64,000 nucleotides of DNA from contig OY744471.1 in the NCBI GenBank assembly GCA_963556145.1, positions 4,643,590-4,707,589 on the forward strand, written 5' to 3'. The notes under the pieces are model-generated. The model saw only the letters and a program-made list of their open reading frames with translations. It was not told where the DNA came from and did no database searches. Source of the stretch: Hygrocybe punicea. Taxonomy: Eukaryota; Basidiomycota; Agaricomycetes; Agaricales; Hygrophoraceae. Made by a program: the position numbers and the translations under genes. Position 1 is the first letter of the stretch, and each line of letters begins with the position of its first letter. This document shows, in pieces, positions 24,853 to 37,200 of this stretch.

Positions 24853-25745
24853 TGGATAATGGCCGCAATGGACATGATGGAGACAATGGACATAATGGAC
24901 GCAAGGGACTTAATGGAAACAATGGTTTGAGTGGCTCAACAGATTGTAATGGACGTAATGGATGTAAGGGACGTAATGGAAACAACGGCTTGAGTGGCTC
25001 AACGGGTTGTAATGGACGTAACAAATGTAATGGACGTAATGGATGTAATGGAAACAACGGCTTGAGTGGCTCAACGGGTTGTAACAGATGTAATGGATGC
25101 AATGGACATAATGGACATAATGGAAACAATGGCTTGAGTGGCTCAATGGGTTGTAATGGATGTAATGGACATAATGGACATAATGGAAACAACAGCTTGA
25201 GTGGCTGAACGGGTTGTAATGGACGTAACGGATGTAATGGACGTAATGGACGTATTGGAAACAATGGCGTCAGTGGCTCAATGGGTTGTAATGGATGTAA
25301 TGGATGTAATGGATGTAATGGAAACAACGGCTTAAGTGGCTCAACGTGTTGTAATGGACGTAACGGATGTAATGGACATAATGGACGCAATGGAAACAAT
25401 GGCTTGAGTGGCTCAACGGTTTGTAATGGACGTAGCATATGTAATGGACATAATGGACATAATGGAAACAACAGCTTCAGTGGCTCAATGGGTTGTAACG
25501 GATGTAATGGACGTAACAGACATAATGGAAACAATGGCTTGAGCAGCTCAACAGCTTGTAATGGACATAACAGATGCACTGGGAACAAAGGCCTCAGTGG
25601 CTCTATGGGTTGTAATGGACACAATGGACACAATGAAATCAATGGCTTCAGTCCCTTCCCTCTGTTGCATCCACTATTTCCGCTGCGTTCAATCCATCTC
25701 TTGCGTCTGTCATGTCCATTGTGTCCGTTACATCCCTTGTGTCCG
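24853..25745. repeat. 9-bp-based minisatellite (AATGGACGT)
   Basis: The core of the foldback element consists of AATGGACGT-type nonamers arranged in larger ~60-70-bp units that include AACAACGGCTTGAGTGGCTC. Because all periods are multiples of 3, several frames stay open on both strands (a 265-aa Pro/Leu-rich minus frame and Asn/Gly-rich plus frames). The last ~70 bases (25.74-25.81 kb) are an inverted copy of the first ones, so the arms extend into the repeat. Confidence 0.85.
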
Positions 25746-26338
25746 TCACATACCTTGCGTCGGTCTCATCCATTGTGTTCATCATGTCCATTGCGGCCAT
25801 CATCCATGTTTTAACATTTTCACAAAAGATATGGTATAATTCCTTTCACATTATTGTATGACACATATCACAAATTCTTGTCAAAAGATCTTGTAAAAAT
25901 CCACCAACCATATTCAATGTCTTTCTACCCAAATTGCATAAAGTAATCTTTTCATATTTATCTCAAAATTTCTACCTAGATACTTTATATGCGTTCATTG
26001 AATTTATAACTAAATGAAGCAGAAAAATATGTTAAAAATATGTTAGAATTCAGTTCCGAATTATGCAATAAATTTACATCATATTTTCTCTCACAGTATT
26101 CTGTCATATCTACATTATACTTTCCCTCTGAAAATCATAAAATTACTGAATAAGATTCCTTATGGCAATTTTTCTTATTTATTGCATATTTTGATAAGGT
26201 TTATTCTATTTGGCACCCTAGGGTGCACACCTATTCCCACACACCCCTCCCACTATAATATAAGAGCACCCGGGGCACCACCAATTTGGTGCACCCTCGA
26301 GGGGCCGGCCGGTGGCTGCCAGCCCCTCACTGCCCTTC

Positions 26339-27015
26339 ACTGTGCAAGTCCAACCATACGATGTCCCTCCTGTCCCCAGTCCTCCAATGTGTCCCCTTAC
26401 TTTCCATCCTCTCCGTCACCAGCACACACTTGATATCGTCACCCAATGCACCTGCTTCGTCTGTGACCTCTCTTTCTTACTCTCAATCACCTCCAAAACC
26501 ACCACCCAAATCGTCCCCCTGCGAATACTGCAATCTCTTACGAGCGCTCCGTCACTCCTTCCTTCTCTGGAGCAAGTTCTTCAAAGAAAGGCTTGCCCTG
26601 CCATCTCACATAAGGTTCATTATCAGTATCAGTCTATATCACTCCTTGCAGGCTCAACAAACCCCTCTTTGTCCCAGGCTACCCCTTCAGACTCTTCTTC
26701 GTCTTCATGTCGCACCTCTCTCTCGACATCACCCCTCTTCACCAGTTGCGCCTGCAACCCCCTCGCCACCCTTCCATCGACTCACCATGTGCAAGTCCAA
26801 CTGCATGATGCCCATCTTATGCGTCTCCCATCCCTAGTTCTGCCCCATGTCTCCCTTACTTCCCATCCCCTCTGTCACCAATGTGCACTCAATATCATCT
26901 CCCCAATGCATCCGCTTCATCTGTGGCCTCTCTTTCATACTCCCAGTCACCTCTGAAACCACTGCCCAAATCATCCTCCGACAAATACCCCCATCTCTTA
27001 CGCTGCGCTGCGTCA
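26339..27015. repeat. ~440-bp direct duplication in the MULE 5' region
   Basis: The text from TGTGCAAGTCCAACcat (26340) through ...CAATCTCTTACG (~26540) recurs from ~26790 to ~27000 (GTGCAAGTCCAACtgc..., ...CATCTCTTACG). The copies differ at many bases, so the duplication is old. C-rich frames here (183 and 214 aa) are not supported as genes. Confidence 0.65.
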
Positions 27016-28134
27016 GTCCTTTGTAAAAGAATTAAAAAAACAGCCTGTCCGTCCAGGTGCAAGTCGCTCAACGCTGCCATGACAACAAGAGATTGGGAAG
27101 AGGTCGAGTCGTGAATGAAGGGTCTCCTTCGTATAGAAACCAACTGAGCAAGGTCAGATTCTGGATTGGGTTCCACTCTTGGAGGATAAGCTTGACAGGA
27201 TCAAGTATCGCTGGGGAAAAGAGAGCGGACAACGTTTGCAGAGGCACTGAAAGATTAGTGCCCTGTTCCGATGTCTGACAGGCCACAGCCGCCGGGATCG
27301 AGCAAAGGTGTGTTCAAGGTCCGTATTGCAAGGGCTTCCACTCAATCAATCAATCCTGGGTGAGTCAATTGTCCGACTTGTCTTTGTTTTATTCGAGTTC
27401 TCAAATGAGATTCACAGGGATGTCAATGCCTGCCTGTTGACGGAGGGGCCGGATAAGATGGTGGGAACAAAGTGATCTGATAATAAAGGGTAAATGCCAC
27501 CCAGAATGGAAAAACGCAACGTACGGTGACGCTGCTGTCCACCATCTTGAGGTCATGGGTCGCATACATTATTACCGTGGCGTTGTACAAGGCCTTCGGA
27601 GTGACGTTTTGCGGGGCGACTCTAGTCTGCATTCAAACTCTCCCCTTCCACCCAATCCCCATCCAGAACCCCATGTGTGGGCCTCCAACATCACCCTATT
27701 CCTAGCAGCTTGCAATGCTGTGCCCGGTCTGAGTCCTCTCATCAGTTCTGGAAGGACGATTTGGCGGAGGGGCCGCTCTGCAGTAGTCATCATTGTTGTT
27801 GTTACATTACATACCATAATGCTACTGATACACCAAGCCTTGCGCGCTCAGTGTGCATTATCTACTGCTTGACGGCCACACAAGTTGCTGAGTCAGCAAC
27901 TTATCAGCCAATCAGAACTCGAATAAAAGTTGTACTGACAGAAACTCTCATCTTCATTGTGGTTGAGGCCATTAGAAACGTTAAGGAAAATGTGAAAGGT
28001 TACGAAGGGGGCGCCCTGAGGGTACTGTTGAGAAATATTGATTGATTTAGCCTGTGGATTGGTGGACTGGGCATGGATAATGATGATGTCGTGTCAGTCT
28101 GTAAACTCACCAAGACTCCCTTCTCAATTTATAC
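27016..28134. other. MULE interior, no gene recognised
   Basis: Several 70-120-aa frames on both strands, none with a known motif. A minus-strand stretch around 27.45-27.62 kb (MQTRVAPQNVTPKALYNATV) has the look of an exon of a captured gene, followed by a possible donor site, but I cannot name it. Confidence 0.3.
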
Positions 28135-28826
28135 ATGGGTCGACGTGCAAAATATTTTACTAAGGAAGAACATGATACCGCGACACAGGCTCGTAGGAAA
28201 GCATATCGAAAGTCACCTCAGTAAGTTCTTCTCAACAGATTGCAGAACCTATATACACTGCACAAAACCTTTGCAGGAACCGTTCCATTGAAAACCACAC
28301 TGCGTATGTTCGAAAACATGGTCGTCACGGTGCCCGTGGTACTTCTCAGCCTCAACTCATGATACTTCCACCTCGGCTCCTGGCCCAGGCCACAGCACCC
28401 CTTCCTACATCGGGTCACCTATTCTGCGAGGCTCTCAGTAGTGCCAACAACCTGGATGAATCCGAGCTCGATCAGTGGGATAATGACCCACCTTATCTAC
28501 ACCAGAACTTCCATGAAACCCCCACCGAAGAACGCTTCACAGAAAAACTCTCAGAGGTGATGCACGGTCGGCGTTTGCGCCAACAGAACGAATGGGATGC
28601 ATCCAGGGGACAGCAGTTCCTTCATCAATCGGCAGCTGATATTGTGAAGGAACTGGAGCAGGAGAGGGACCAGGAATTTACTCGATGGAAGAGTTTGGAT
28701 GCATTCATGATATCATATGAAGCAAGCTCGCGAGAACAAAGGATGGTGCAACACCTGTTGCAATGGCGGGCAAGGACTGTTGTTCACTTGCAGGAACTCT
28801 TAGGACAGGTTTGGACAACAGAATAA
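28135..28826 (+). CDS. Small basic protein, MULE cargo gene
   Basis: Two exons, 28135-28220 and 28277-28826, joined across a 56-nt GT-AG intron, give 211 aa. The N-terminus MGRRAKYFTKEEHDTATQAR runs into a strongly basic helix-like stretch (RRKAYRKSPQNRS...YVRKHGRHG), reminiscent of a DNA-binding basic region. The rest is acidic/polar (DESELDQWDNDPPY; VKELEQERDQEFTRWK) and probably helical or coiled coil near residues 140-170. I recall GRRAKY-type starts from many transposon-linked mushroom genes but not an established function. Both exons are free of stops, unlike the transposase of the same element. It could be an accessory DNA-binding protein or a captured gene. Confidence 0.55.
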
Positions 28827-29033
28827 ATTCATTGTTTCTCGTGAACTACATGATAGGTGGTAGTGTAAGCTCAGGACATGATGTAATTTCCACCAAAGCA
28901 ACTTGATAGCTGATGCACGGCAGATTTGAGTCCAAATCCAGATTTGCTCGGGTGGTTTGCCCTGCATATTACCTTCTTTTAACCATGACTGACCTTCCGA
29001 CCTTTTTAGAAGCACCTCTTTCTCCAGAAACCT

Positions 29034-29284
29034 CGTCAACAGAGGCCGTCATGGGGAGATTGCCGACGTAGATGGTCCGCCTGGTAGCGTTCATTGACAC
29101 CAACAATGCGGCACTCAAGGTGACGGGTGAATAGGTAGACTGGCTGGTGGAGGTGGGGATGGTGAGAGTCAGGGAAGGGAGGTGTTGTTGATTAAAGTTC
29201 TGCGCAGCATACTTGAGAGTTCAACGGCCCGAAAAAAGAAAAATTCGTAAGAACTACCAGACTCACCTGAGAAAAGTTGTTCAT
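29034..29284 (-). pseudogene. Captured fragment of an RRM RNA-binding gene
   Basis: Minus strand: exon 29284-29267 encodes MNNFSQ, a 55-nt GT-AG intron follows, then the exon 29211 to ~29034 encodes YAAQNFNQQHLPSLTL..., a Ser/Thr-rich linker and NATRRTIYVGNLPMTASVDE. RRTIYVGNLP is the RNP-2 motif at the start of an RRM domain (Nrd1/Mrn1-like proteins carry such a block, from memory). The domain ends abruptly after VDE; the downstream sequence no longer fits an RRM. The intron is retained, so the fragment was taken up as DNA rather than from mRNA, as in Pack-MULEs. Confidence 0.6.
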
Positions 29285-30552
29285 TTGGGGGCAGACTAAG
29301 GCTGAGAATTAATTAACTCACGCATCTCTGGGCGGCTTTGGGTTGTATGGGCTACGAGCTGATGAGAACCAACCTGGTCAGCTTACTAAGCTCCCTGGTC
29401 TGCCCTTTTGCCGGCTTCAAACGGTTTTGCGACGCTTGCTGGGGGATCTGCTGCCGTTTGGGCTTGGAAACCAGAAAGGGAAGGCCTCTGAAGCATGCTC
29501 AAGGTGGGCTGCTGCCTAGGTGAGCCAGCGCTTGCATGCTCGCGCAGCTCGAGAAGTGCGCTGAGGCCGCCGACCCAGAGCTCTTGGGGAAATCAAGGGG
29601 CTCACGGACCAAGGAGTTTTGCAGAGGGACCATCGAGTGAGCCTTTCTATGTCTAGAAAGGAAACAGCATGTCAGCAGCGCACAGAACACCAGGCATTGC
29701 GGTACTTAGCAGCAGTGCCATGCATCGCACCCACCCTCCTGCAAATGACCCAGCAACCCAGCACTTTTTCAGGGGAACGCCAAGTTGGTTCCAAGCCTTA
29801 GTCAAGCACCGGGCAGCTCGTGCGGCCTGGGGGTGCTTTTGGGAAAAGAAAAGAAAAAGATGATGCACCAAGAGAAGATGAAGGATCTGGGGGGCTAGGG
29901 GCACATGGAATGGTGGGTGAGGCCCACAGAAGAGAGGACGCCCACTTGACGATTGTCCATCCTTTCCCAACCCACCGACCCCATGGGCTCAATTTGCCCC
30001 AACGTCAGGTATGGCATGTGATTGTAGCACGTGGCCATTGTTTATTGTTTATTGTTCCTGGTTCCATTCTTCCATTAGCTGTCTTCAACGTTCACTGTGG
30101 ACTACTGGTTTAGTGTCGACATTTTTCACGCTCCTGGCCCTCACAGGTGCGTCCATAGGACACATGACACAATACAAGCAAGCCAATATGGCGACTGTGT
30201 TGGGCGCCGATTCTACTCCAGAATGACTAATCCGTGTGGAGCGGCTCTGATCATGTCCCATTCAACATTCACTTCTCCTCATTTCCTTTTTTTTCTGGCC
30301 TTTCTTGGATCAATGAAACCGTCGAAGACCAGCCCCCTTATACATTTCTGGAGTGAGTGCATGTGACAACGGCTACAGATAGAGGTCCGCCTCGGCCGAC
30401 AGCTGAGTTTTGCAAGATATTGACGGTTTTTTTATTCCTCTGCTAGTCTAGCACCTGTCACATGGTTGCCATTACCTCCCCCAATGTTCCAGCGATGGCG
30501 ATCGTCAGGCCTTTTTCAAATACCACTGGATTTTCCAGACTTGGATGATGGC
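29285..30552. other. MULE interior, no gene recognised
   Basis: Moderately GC-rich with overlapping short frames on both strands at 29.65-29.99 kb (64-105 aa), none with a recognisable motif. Some of it may be further captured host DNA. Confidence 0.3.
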
Positions 30553-31023
30553 ACCGTACCTAGTGTTGCAGCAACTTGACTAGTCGTAGTCGCAACTATG
30601 TAGTCATGACTACAGCTAGACTATATACACATAAATTGATATAGTCAAAGTCGAAGTCACGGCTTCGACTAGTCAAGCCGCAACTTCGACTAATATATCG
30701 ACTATGGTCAGTCCATTAGTAAAAAGAATATATATTAAAATAAATTTAAATATTATAAAAATAAATAAGAGTAGGTGGAGGGGGAGGGGAAATGGAGGAG
30801 GGAGGGAGGGGAAATGGAGAGGAGGGGTCACCCCTGACCTCACCATCATCCTTGTGGTCTGTCCTCATCCCTGTCCTCGTGGTCCATTGCCTCTGGTTGC
30901 TGTCATTCCCATCTTCCGGGTCCCCATCGCCTTCATCTTCCTCGTTCGACCTGGCCACCCCCATTTCTGCATCCTTCTCATCCACGTCCGGCACGGTCGC
31001 TCATTGTCATCACATTCCATCCT

Positions 31024-31225
31024 AAGTACCTCGCGAACAACGGGGGCGCGTCAATTGACACGCTCCATGTTTTCGTGAGGTTGGATGGGGCTGGGGTGTT
31101 TCCATGGGCATCCATGCGTGCTCACTACCTCGCGAACAACGGGGGCACGTCAATTGACGCGCTCCATGTTTTCGCGAGGTTGGATGGCGCTGGGGACGTC
31201 CCATGGGCATCCGCCTCGTTTCTGT
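31024..31225. repeat. Two ~100-bp direct repeats with internal palindrome
   Basis: Units start TACCTCGCGAACAACGGGGG at 31027 and 31126, and each contains CCATGTTTTCGYGAGG, the partial inverted complement of its own start. The following 31.23-31.50 kb is CCGTTGTCGT-type triplet DNA. Confidence 0.75.
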
Positions 31226-31700
31226 CATCCGTTGCCCGTCCCCATTCCCGTGCTCACTGTCCTTGTCATCGCCATCGTCATCGTCCCCGTTGCTGTCGTC
31301 GTCCCCGTGGCCGTTGTCCTTCTTGTCCCGGTCTCCGTTGTCCTTGTTGTCCCATTCCCCCATTGTCGTCTTCCCGTTGTCGTAGTTGCCGTTCCTGCTT
31401 TGTCGTCGTCTTCCCGTTCTCGCTGTCGTTGCGTTCGTCGTTGTTTTTGTCTTCGTTTACCCCGTCGTCCTCATTCCCGTCGTCCTCATTCTTGCTGTCA
31501 TGGTCAGCCTGGGTTGTCCCCGTTCTTGGCTGTGTCCCATCTGCTTGTTGCTGTTGCCGTGTTCTTGTTCGTTTGGCGTGAGGGTGCAGGAAAAAACCTA
31601 AAGATGTTTTAGTTAGTAGAATAGACCAAATTATACTTACCTTGGGTGCTACACGTAATCGTTGCGTGATTGAGTTTGTTCCAGCTGACCAAACAAGGTC

Positions 31701-31733
31701 ACATGGTCCGTGCACGGCGAGAAGGGTATATAA
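31701..31733. promoter_or_regulatory. Shared GGTCCGTGCAC + TATA-like block, copy 2
   Basis: ACATGGTCCGTGCAC followed ~10 nt later by GGGTATATAAG; the partner of the block at 20.13-20.16 kb. Lies ~250 bp from the right end of the hAT-like element. Confidence 0.35.
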
Positions 31734-32349
31734 GCTGCCCCCAAACTCTTTCAAATCTGCTCTCGAGCCATTTAAATTTATAGGTCATAAATAAATAAAT
31801 AAAATTATATAATTATTACAGTACCGACTACAGTGGGCTAAGTCAGCTTGACTACAGCTTGCCAGATTGGCATAGTCAAAGTCAAGTTGATTGGATAGTT
31901 GTAGTCGACTTGGAGGTCGACTCGGCTAATATCGGCTATGACTACAACTTCAAGTCGACTGCTAGTTGTAGTCACGGCAACACTAGCCGTACCCGGCGAA
32001 CCTAGCTCTAGAATGGAGAGAGTAACCCGATCACAACCAAAGTTATGAGCGCCTTACTGAATGTGGTCAGAGCTATTCATTCAATCGCAGATTGCTGTAC
32101 CAGTTAAAGCTGTTGCTGTTGCGGTCAACCAAACTTCCAGATGACGATGAGCGTGAAGTATGTGGAGTGTATGTGCTTTTACTCTGCCCCACATGATGAT
32201 TACGACATTGCAGAGAAGGATATTCTACTGGCAACTGTCCTATCTGGCCGCCTGTGGTACCAAACCATTCTATAGTATTTTCTGACGTAAGTTACAAGGT
32301 TATGCTACAAACAAGCGGTTGATGATGGGTTTCATGTCATTCAGATCGC

Positions 32350-32700
32350 CGTGAGGGTCGTCAAAATGGTTCTTCCACTGCAAGGAACATAGAAAATTCT
32401 TCACCCTCAAAATTACAAGGGATCGTATGGTTTGTCCCTTGCAAAGAAGATGGAAAATTTCAGCTTAGTCTAGACATTGCTTCCAGGTGCAGCATATTTC
32501 CTTACAGAAATGGCAGATCGCCACAAGAGTTGCCGAAATTGTGAACAGTCATATGGTTCTTCCACTGCAAGGAACAAAGAAAAACCTTTTTGAGAGCTGT
32601 CAAAAATTGCAAGCGGTCATATGGTTCTTCCACCGCCTGCCAAGGAATATGGAAATTCATTATCAGGGTTAGTCCAGTTGTCGTTTCCAGGTGCAGCATA
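32350..32700. repeat. 3-4 copies of a GGTTCTTCCACTGCAAGGAA unit
   Basis: The phrase occurs at ~32369, ~32553 and ~32621, with a weaker copy at ~32429; spacing is irregular. It lies in the region 31.99-32.84 kb upstream of the protease-transposase gene, where no other gene is seen; GGTGCAGCATAyTTCCyTACA is also duplicated at ~32489 and ~32691. Confidence 0.6.
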
Positions 32701-32836
32701 CTTCCCTACAGGAATGGCATTTGTATAAGACGTACTTTGAGTACCTTGTGCCACATTCGCGCTTTTGAACTCTTAGTATACTCTCAACTCGACTTCTTAC
32801 TCTTTCCACCATTTCACATCACTTTTTGGTTTCATC

Positions 32837-34192
32837 ATGAGTGAGTGGTAAAGTTTCTCATCCTTTTGATACTGACTATTGGTCTGTGTACGACAGGCAA
32901 TTTACCTGACATCTTACTAGCACCTTCTTTGACTGCCGTTTTGTTGCCACCACCCCCACCTCCTGGATTATCTGTTCCACCTTCCCTCATTGGTCTTTGC
33001 ATCTGCACTTACATGGATTTTGAAACCTCAAACGACCTGTCTCTCATGTTTTCAGCCGCTCACATCAAGAAATTAATGGTCTGGGATGCTCTACATCTCG
33101 ACATGCCACAAATCTCTCCTGGCAAGTTTGAACTCCTCAAGTGGAGCGATATCCTCCATGATGAGGATATGTTACGGATTCGTGAAATGTGTTTCTACAT
33201 CCCTGGACTCGAAGAAATCCGCCCAATCCTGGCTGACGCTCCAATCCAATATCGATTCCATGGAAAGCGATCTATCCGTGTCAGGTTTTGAGGTATGTGC
33301 AAGTAAATTGATCCTTGTAGAAATCCTGTACTGAATCCTCATGTAGGCATCAAATATCCCGTGCATTTCCGTGATATCCACCGAATGTCAAACATCCACA
33401 ATCTGCGCAGGCGTGTTGAGCATGTCAGACGTCTGATGGACACTGTTGAAAACGAGCAACTTCTCTCCCCTGAAGAACGTGATCGTATTATGCATGAGCG
33501 CTTCGATCGGCCATTGCACGGTTTCCAACATGATCTCCCTAGCGTTACGTTATTTGACCTGCATGAGCTTCTAGGTGAAGAGTGGCTCGGTGAACGGCTG
33601 ATTGATGGTATACTTGACCAGATTTCACGTCAATTGAACAGCCCAACTCTCAATCTCATCCGCATTCTTGATTGTTCTTTCCATCAAGAATTAGGAAATT
33701 GCTACCAGATAGGACGTGCTTCCCCGCTTCTCATCCGTCTCCATGAGGACTTTCTCCGTGATCCCCCAATTATCATTGCTTTCCCTGTCAACAAAGTCAA
33801 CTGTCACTGGGCACCTACGGCCACAGTCTTGGATCTTCGGCTTGTAATGCAAGGCGACTCTTTCTTATTTCCGCCGGTTGAAAACCTACGACGAATGATC
33901 CAATGGTGGTTACAGGACATAGTTCCTGAGGATGGTGAATGGGGTGACCGCGAACTTTCTGTGGAACCTCAAGACACCGAGAGCGGTAGTTGTGCTCTTG
34001 CGGCTATCAGTGCTATAGCCAAGCTTGTGAAACAAATGGAGAGCGTTGTTGCAGACTGTCCTTCCACTGAGTTGTTATTTGCGTATTGGACAAATGCCAG
34101 ATCGCATGCTGTTTGCAATAATGGGATCCAAGTAATTTTATGTACCCACCTCAGCAATCCTGAATCAGAAACGGTATGTGGTCATCGCTATT
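32837..34192 (+). pseudogene. Ulp1-like (C48) protease module fused upstream of MULE transposase
   Basis: The start ATG at 32837 is followed after one base by a 56-nt intron (32841-32896), giving MSNLPDILLAP, then a proline run. The next intron after 33292 (GTATGT donor) to 33346 keeps phase only if the TGA at 33289 is read as the Arg codon it likely was, giving VRF-R-GIKYPVHFRD. The protease core has WLGERLIDGIL and then the four expected active-site elements: His in NCHW (33805), Asp in GDSF (33856), Gln in PQD (33970) and Cys in SGSC (33991). So a complete H-D-Q-C set is present. At 34192 an intron leads in phase into the transposase part. Ulp1-type proteases cleave SUMO-like proteins; plant Kaonashi MULEs carry similar domains. 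Confidence 0.75.
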
Positions 34193-34225
34193 AGATTACT
34201 ATTCCTAACGATCGAATGCCAACAG

Positions 34226-37200
34226 TCTGCACTGAACAGTGATGATGATAGTCATGGTAATGACTCAGACTTTGATATCATTATCACGCCACCAGCTTCG
34301 CGTTCTGGGACACCACCACCCACCACCACCACCATCACCGACACCTTCGACACCCTCGTCACCATCATCATTGGTCAGCTCCCTACCCAGTGCCAATGCC
34401 TTGTGTGCCGAACTGCGCAAGCCCAGAACACCTCAATTCAGTCTGACTGTACCATCCTCCGAGAGTGGATCCCCAAGGAAAGAGAAAAATGCGCTTTTGG
34501 ATCCTACCCAACCCCTGGTTGGCATGGTATTCCAATCCCTCACAGATGCAATACACTTTGTGCAGGAATATGAGCGCCGCCGTGGGTACCGCTGGCGAAG
34601 AGGGGAAAGCCAGAGGATGGGGAAAGGTACGCTCAGCTCTCTATAGTGTATACTACTGCTTAGGCACTGTACACAGGTCAGCATCTCAAGCGTTTACGTT
34701 TGCTGTGTAGCAGTGCACGTACATGAACTGCTACACATAGCAAAGATGTGGACCCTTCTGATCACCGCAAATCAAAAACCATACGCAAGAATTGCCCTGC
34801 TCGTGTCGTTGTCCGCTCCAATGGCCCTGTATATCGCTACACATCTGTTTGCCTGGACCACAATCACGCTGCGCTGCTCGACGACGAGCTACCACCTTAT
34901 TTCCCGCCCTCTGGTGATCAAAGAACCCTTATACAAGAACTTATGTCTTTGTGGAACTTGAAGCGTGGTGACATCCACACACTTCTCAAAGCACGCTTTC
35001 CTGACTGCCCACTAACTCTCACCCAAGTCTCCAACATTCTCGACGCTGAAAAATGAGCAAATCGCCTTTGTGTCCAAGATATTGGGGGTGACATGGTTGC
35101 CACTGTGTCTTTCCTTTTGGGGAAAAAGGAAGAAGACAGCTGGTGGATTGTGCACATGGAAGTTGATGCTGACACAAATCACTTCTCTTGGATTTTCTGG
35201 ATGGCGCCAGATCAGCTTGACCTCGTGAATCGCTTTGGAGACGTCATAATCAATGACATTACACTGATGCGGAACCAGTACAATGTCCCACTCAATGTAT
35301 GGGTGGTGATTGACCATCAATTCAAATCTCGGAACATCGCATACACTCTCCACACGTCTGAGACCATTGAAGACCACAAATGGGTATTGGACCACCTTTT
35401 CTCAATCCTTCCACCCCATTCCTCTCGTGTTTACTTCTCAGATGTGGACCTCACATTGGATCATGTTCTGAGCTCGAAGAATGTATGGCATGGCCTATGC
35501 CTCCACCATCTCAGCGGCAATATCGCAAAGAACCTCGCACCAGTCCTGGGTGCCTTATTCCAAACCTTTTTGACCTTGTTCTGGCAGGTATTATCCTTTT
35601 CTTTGCCTCATGTATTCTTGACTTATCCTACTGCATTCTCATAGGTCTATTATTCCAATTCGCCAGCAATCTTCGAAGGTCGATGGACCAAACTAATGGA
35701 CGATTTCCCTCGCAGTCGGGATTATCTCGAGAGGGTACTCTATCCAACTAGAGAACGCTGGGTCTGGCCATGGGTATCGTCTCATTTCACCTGTGGAGTC
35801 AGAACTTCAGGTTGAGTCGAGAGTGAACACAGGATCAACAAACTCTTCGGCAACACAAAAACGAGTTTTTTTGACTTGATCAAAGCTCTAACTGAGTGTT
35901 CTGAGGATCAAACACGTAACGAGCAACTTTTTACTATCAAGGTTCGTTGTTAATTCAAAGCATCATCAAACCCTCTTTTACGGTCATCCTTTCAGTCATC
36001 GCGTTTGCATCATGAGAATGATGTTGAATTGCTTTTCAAGCCCTACTTACAGCAAGTTTGTGATCACACTGTGATCTTTTCTGTGCAAAAGACATACGAG
36101 CAGATGGGTAGGGTGATGTTTTATCGTGTCGACCGCCAAGCATTACCCTCCGATATGTCAAGACCTGTAAGTCTATCTTATCGTAGCCGCCAATATTGTA
36201 TCCTCACATCACATAGATCACCATCAAGCAATCTTCCTTACCCGATCAACCATTACCCATTGATGAGGCAGAATGACTGGTCGGACAGACAAAGGTGAGA
36301 TCTTTTTGCACATTCTCGGAAGCACTGTCAAATATTCTCTAAAGGCTATGCTCAACTCATTTGTTGACGAGGACATGGTGGTTTCCATGGATTACCTACT
36401 CGACATGATCTATCAACGCAATTGGAGCGTACGTTGCATATACAAGGTGTCGAAGATCAACAGTACGGCCCACCATTATGTTACCATTCTTAAAAGTGGA
36501 CACATAATATGCGACTGCATGATGACGACAAACCTGGGGATTCCCTGCCATCACATATTTTCGCTCTTCTTTGCCACTAACGTAGCATTCCACCTCAGTA
36601 TGTATAATGCTCGGTGAGTGAATATTGCATTGAAGTGTCTTATGCGCTCATGTCATTTCCTAGATGGCTCCTTCAGCTGGACATGGATGTAGCGACAGTC
36701 CCGAGCCTCATTAAAGGAGTGGAGAGCCCAGCTCCAACTACGCTTTGCAAACCCTTAGTGTCACTCTTTCCATCTGTCAGTGGCCGCGAAACCCCACCGT
36801 CAATCACAGAAACACTTGACCCCAAAATGATCCACCATCAAGCGATGAGCAAGCTCCGAGTTGCCCTTTCGCATGTCCATACATGAGAAGAACTCAATTT
36901 TCTCGAAACAGGCCTCAATGCCATTATGTAAGTTTGTGCCATTCTCATGATTATCTTCACTCATCTAGTTTAGAGAACAACAAGAAGTTAACAGTGAACC
37001 AGCTATTATTGCTCCAAGGGTTGTTAGAACAAAAGGCCGGCCCCGCCAGAAGCGGCTCGCATCAGCAATAGAGAAGCACACCAGACCTGCCAAGCATAAA
37101 CGCATCCAACTGGATGATGGAAAACTGATCGCTGAACCCGATAGCCCCCACCAATCCACCAGCAATACAACATCAAAGCCAACACCAACCTCCAAAGCTC

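Larger units (their letters stand above)
30561..31985. mobile_element. hAT-like non-autonomous element
   Basis: Ends TAGTGTTGC (30561) and GCAACACTA (31985). The flanks are ACCGTACC (30553-30560) and GCCGTACC (31986-31993): an 8-bp duplication with one change. Both subterminal regions (~150 bp) are packed with short TAGTCGAAGT / GACTACAACT-type motifs in both orientations, a usual feature of hAT transposase binding sites. There is no transposase; the interior is a purine tract, two ~100-bp repeats and Val/Pro-coding triplet DNA. Confidence 0.75.

Noticed and set aside
24845..25642. 265-aa Pro/Leu-rich ORF on the minus strand (and Asn/Gly-rich plus frames)
   Set aside because: It lies wholly inside the nonamer minisatellite; frames are open only because unit lengths are multiples of three.
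26286..26956. 183-aa and 214-aa Ser/Pro-rich ORFs at the MULE left end
   Set aside because: Two overlapping frames in C-rich duplicated DNA; no splice structure or motif fits.
31074..31612. 175-aa and 168-aa Val/Pro/Cys-rich ORFs in the hAT-like element
   Set aside because: Triplet-repeat DNA gives open frames on both strands; no motif.
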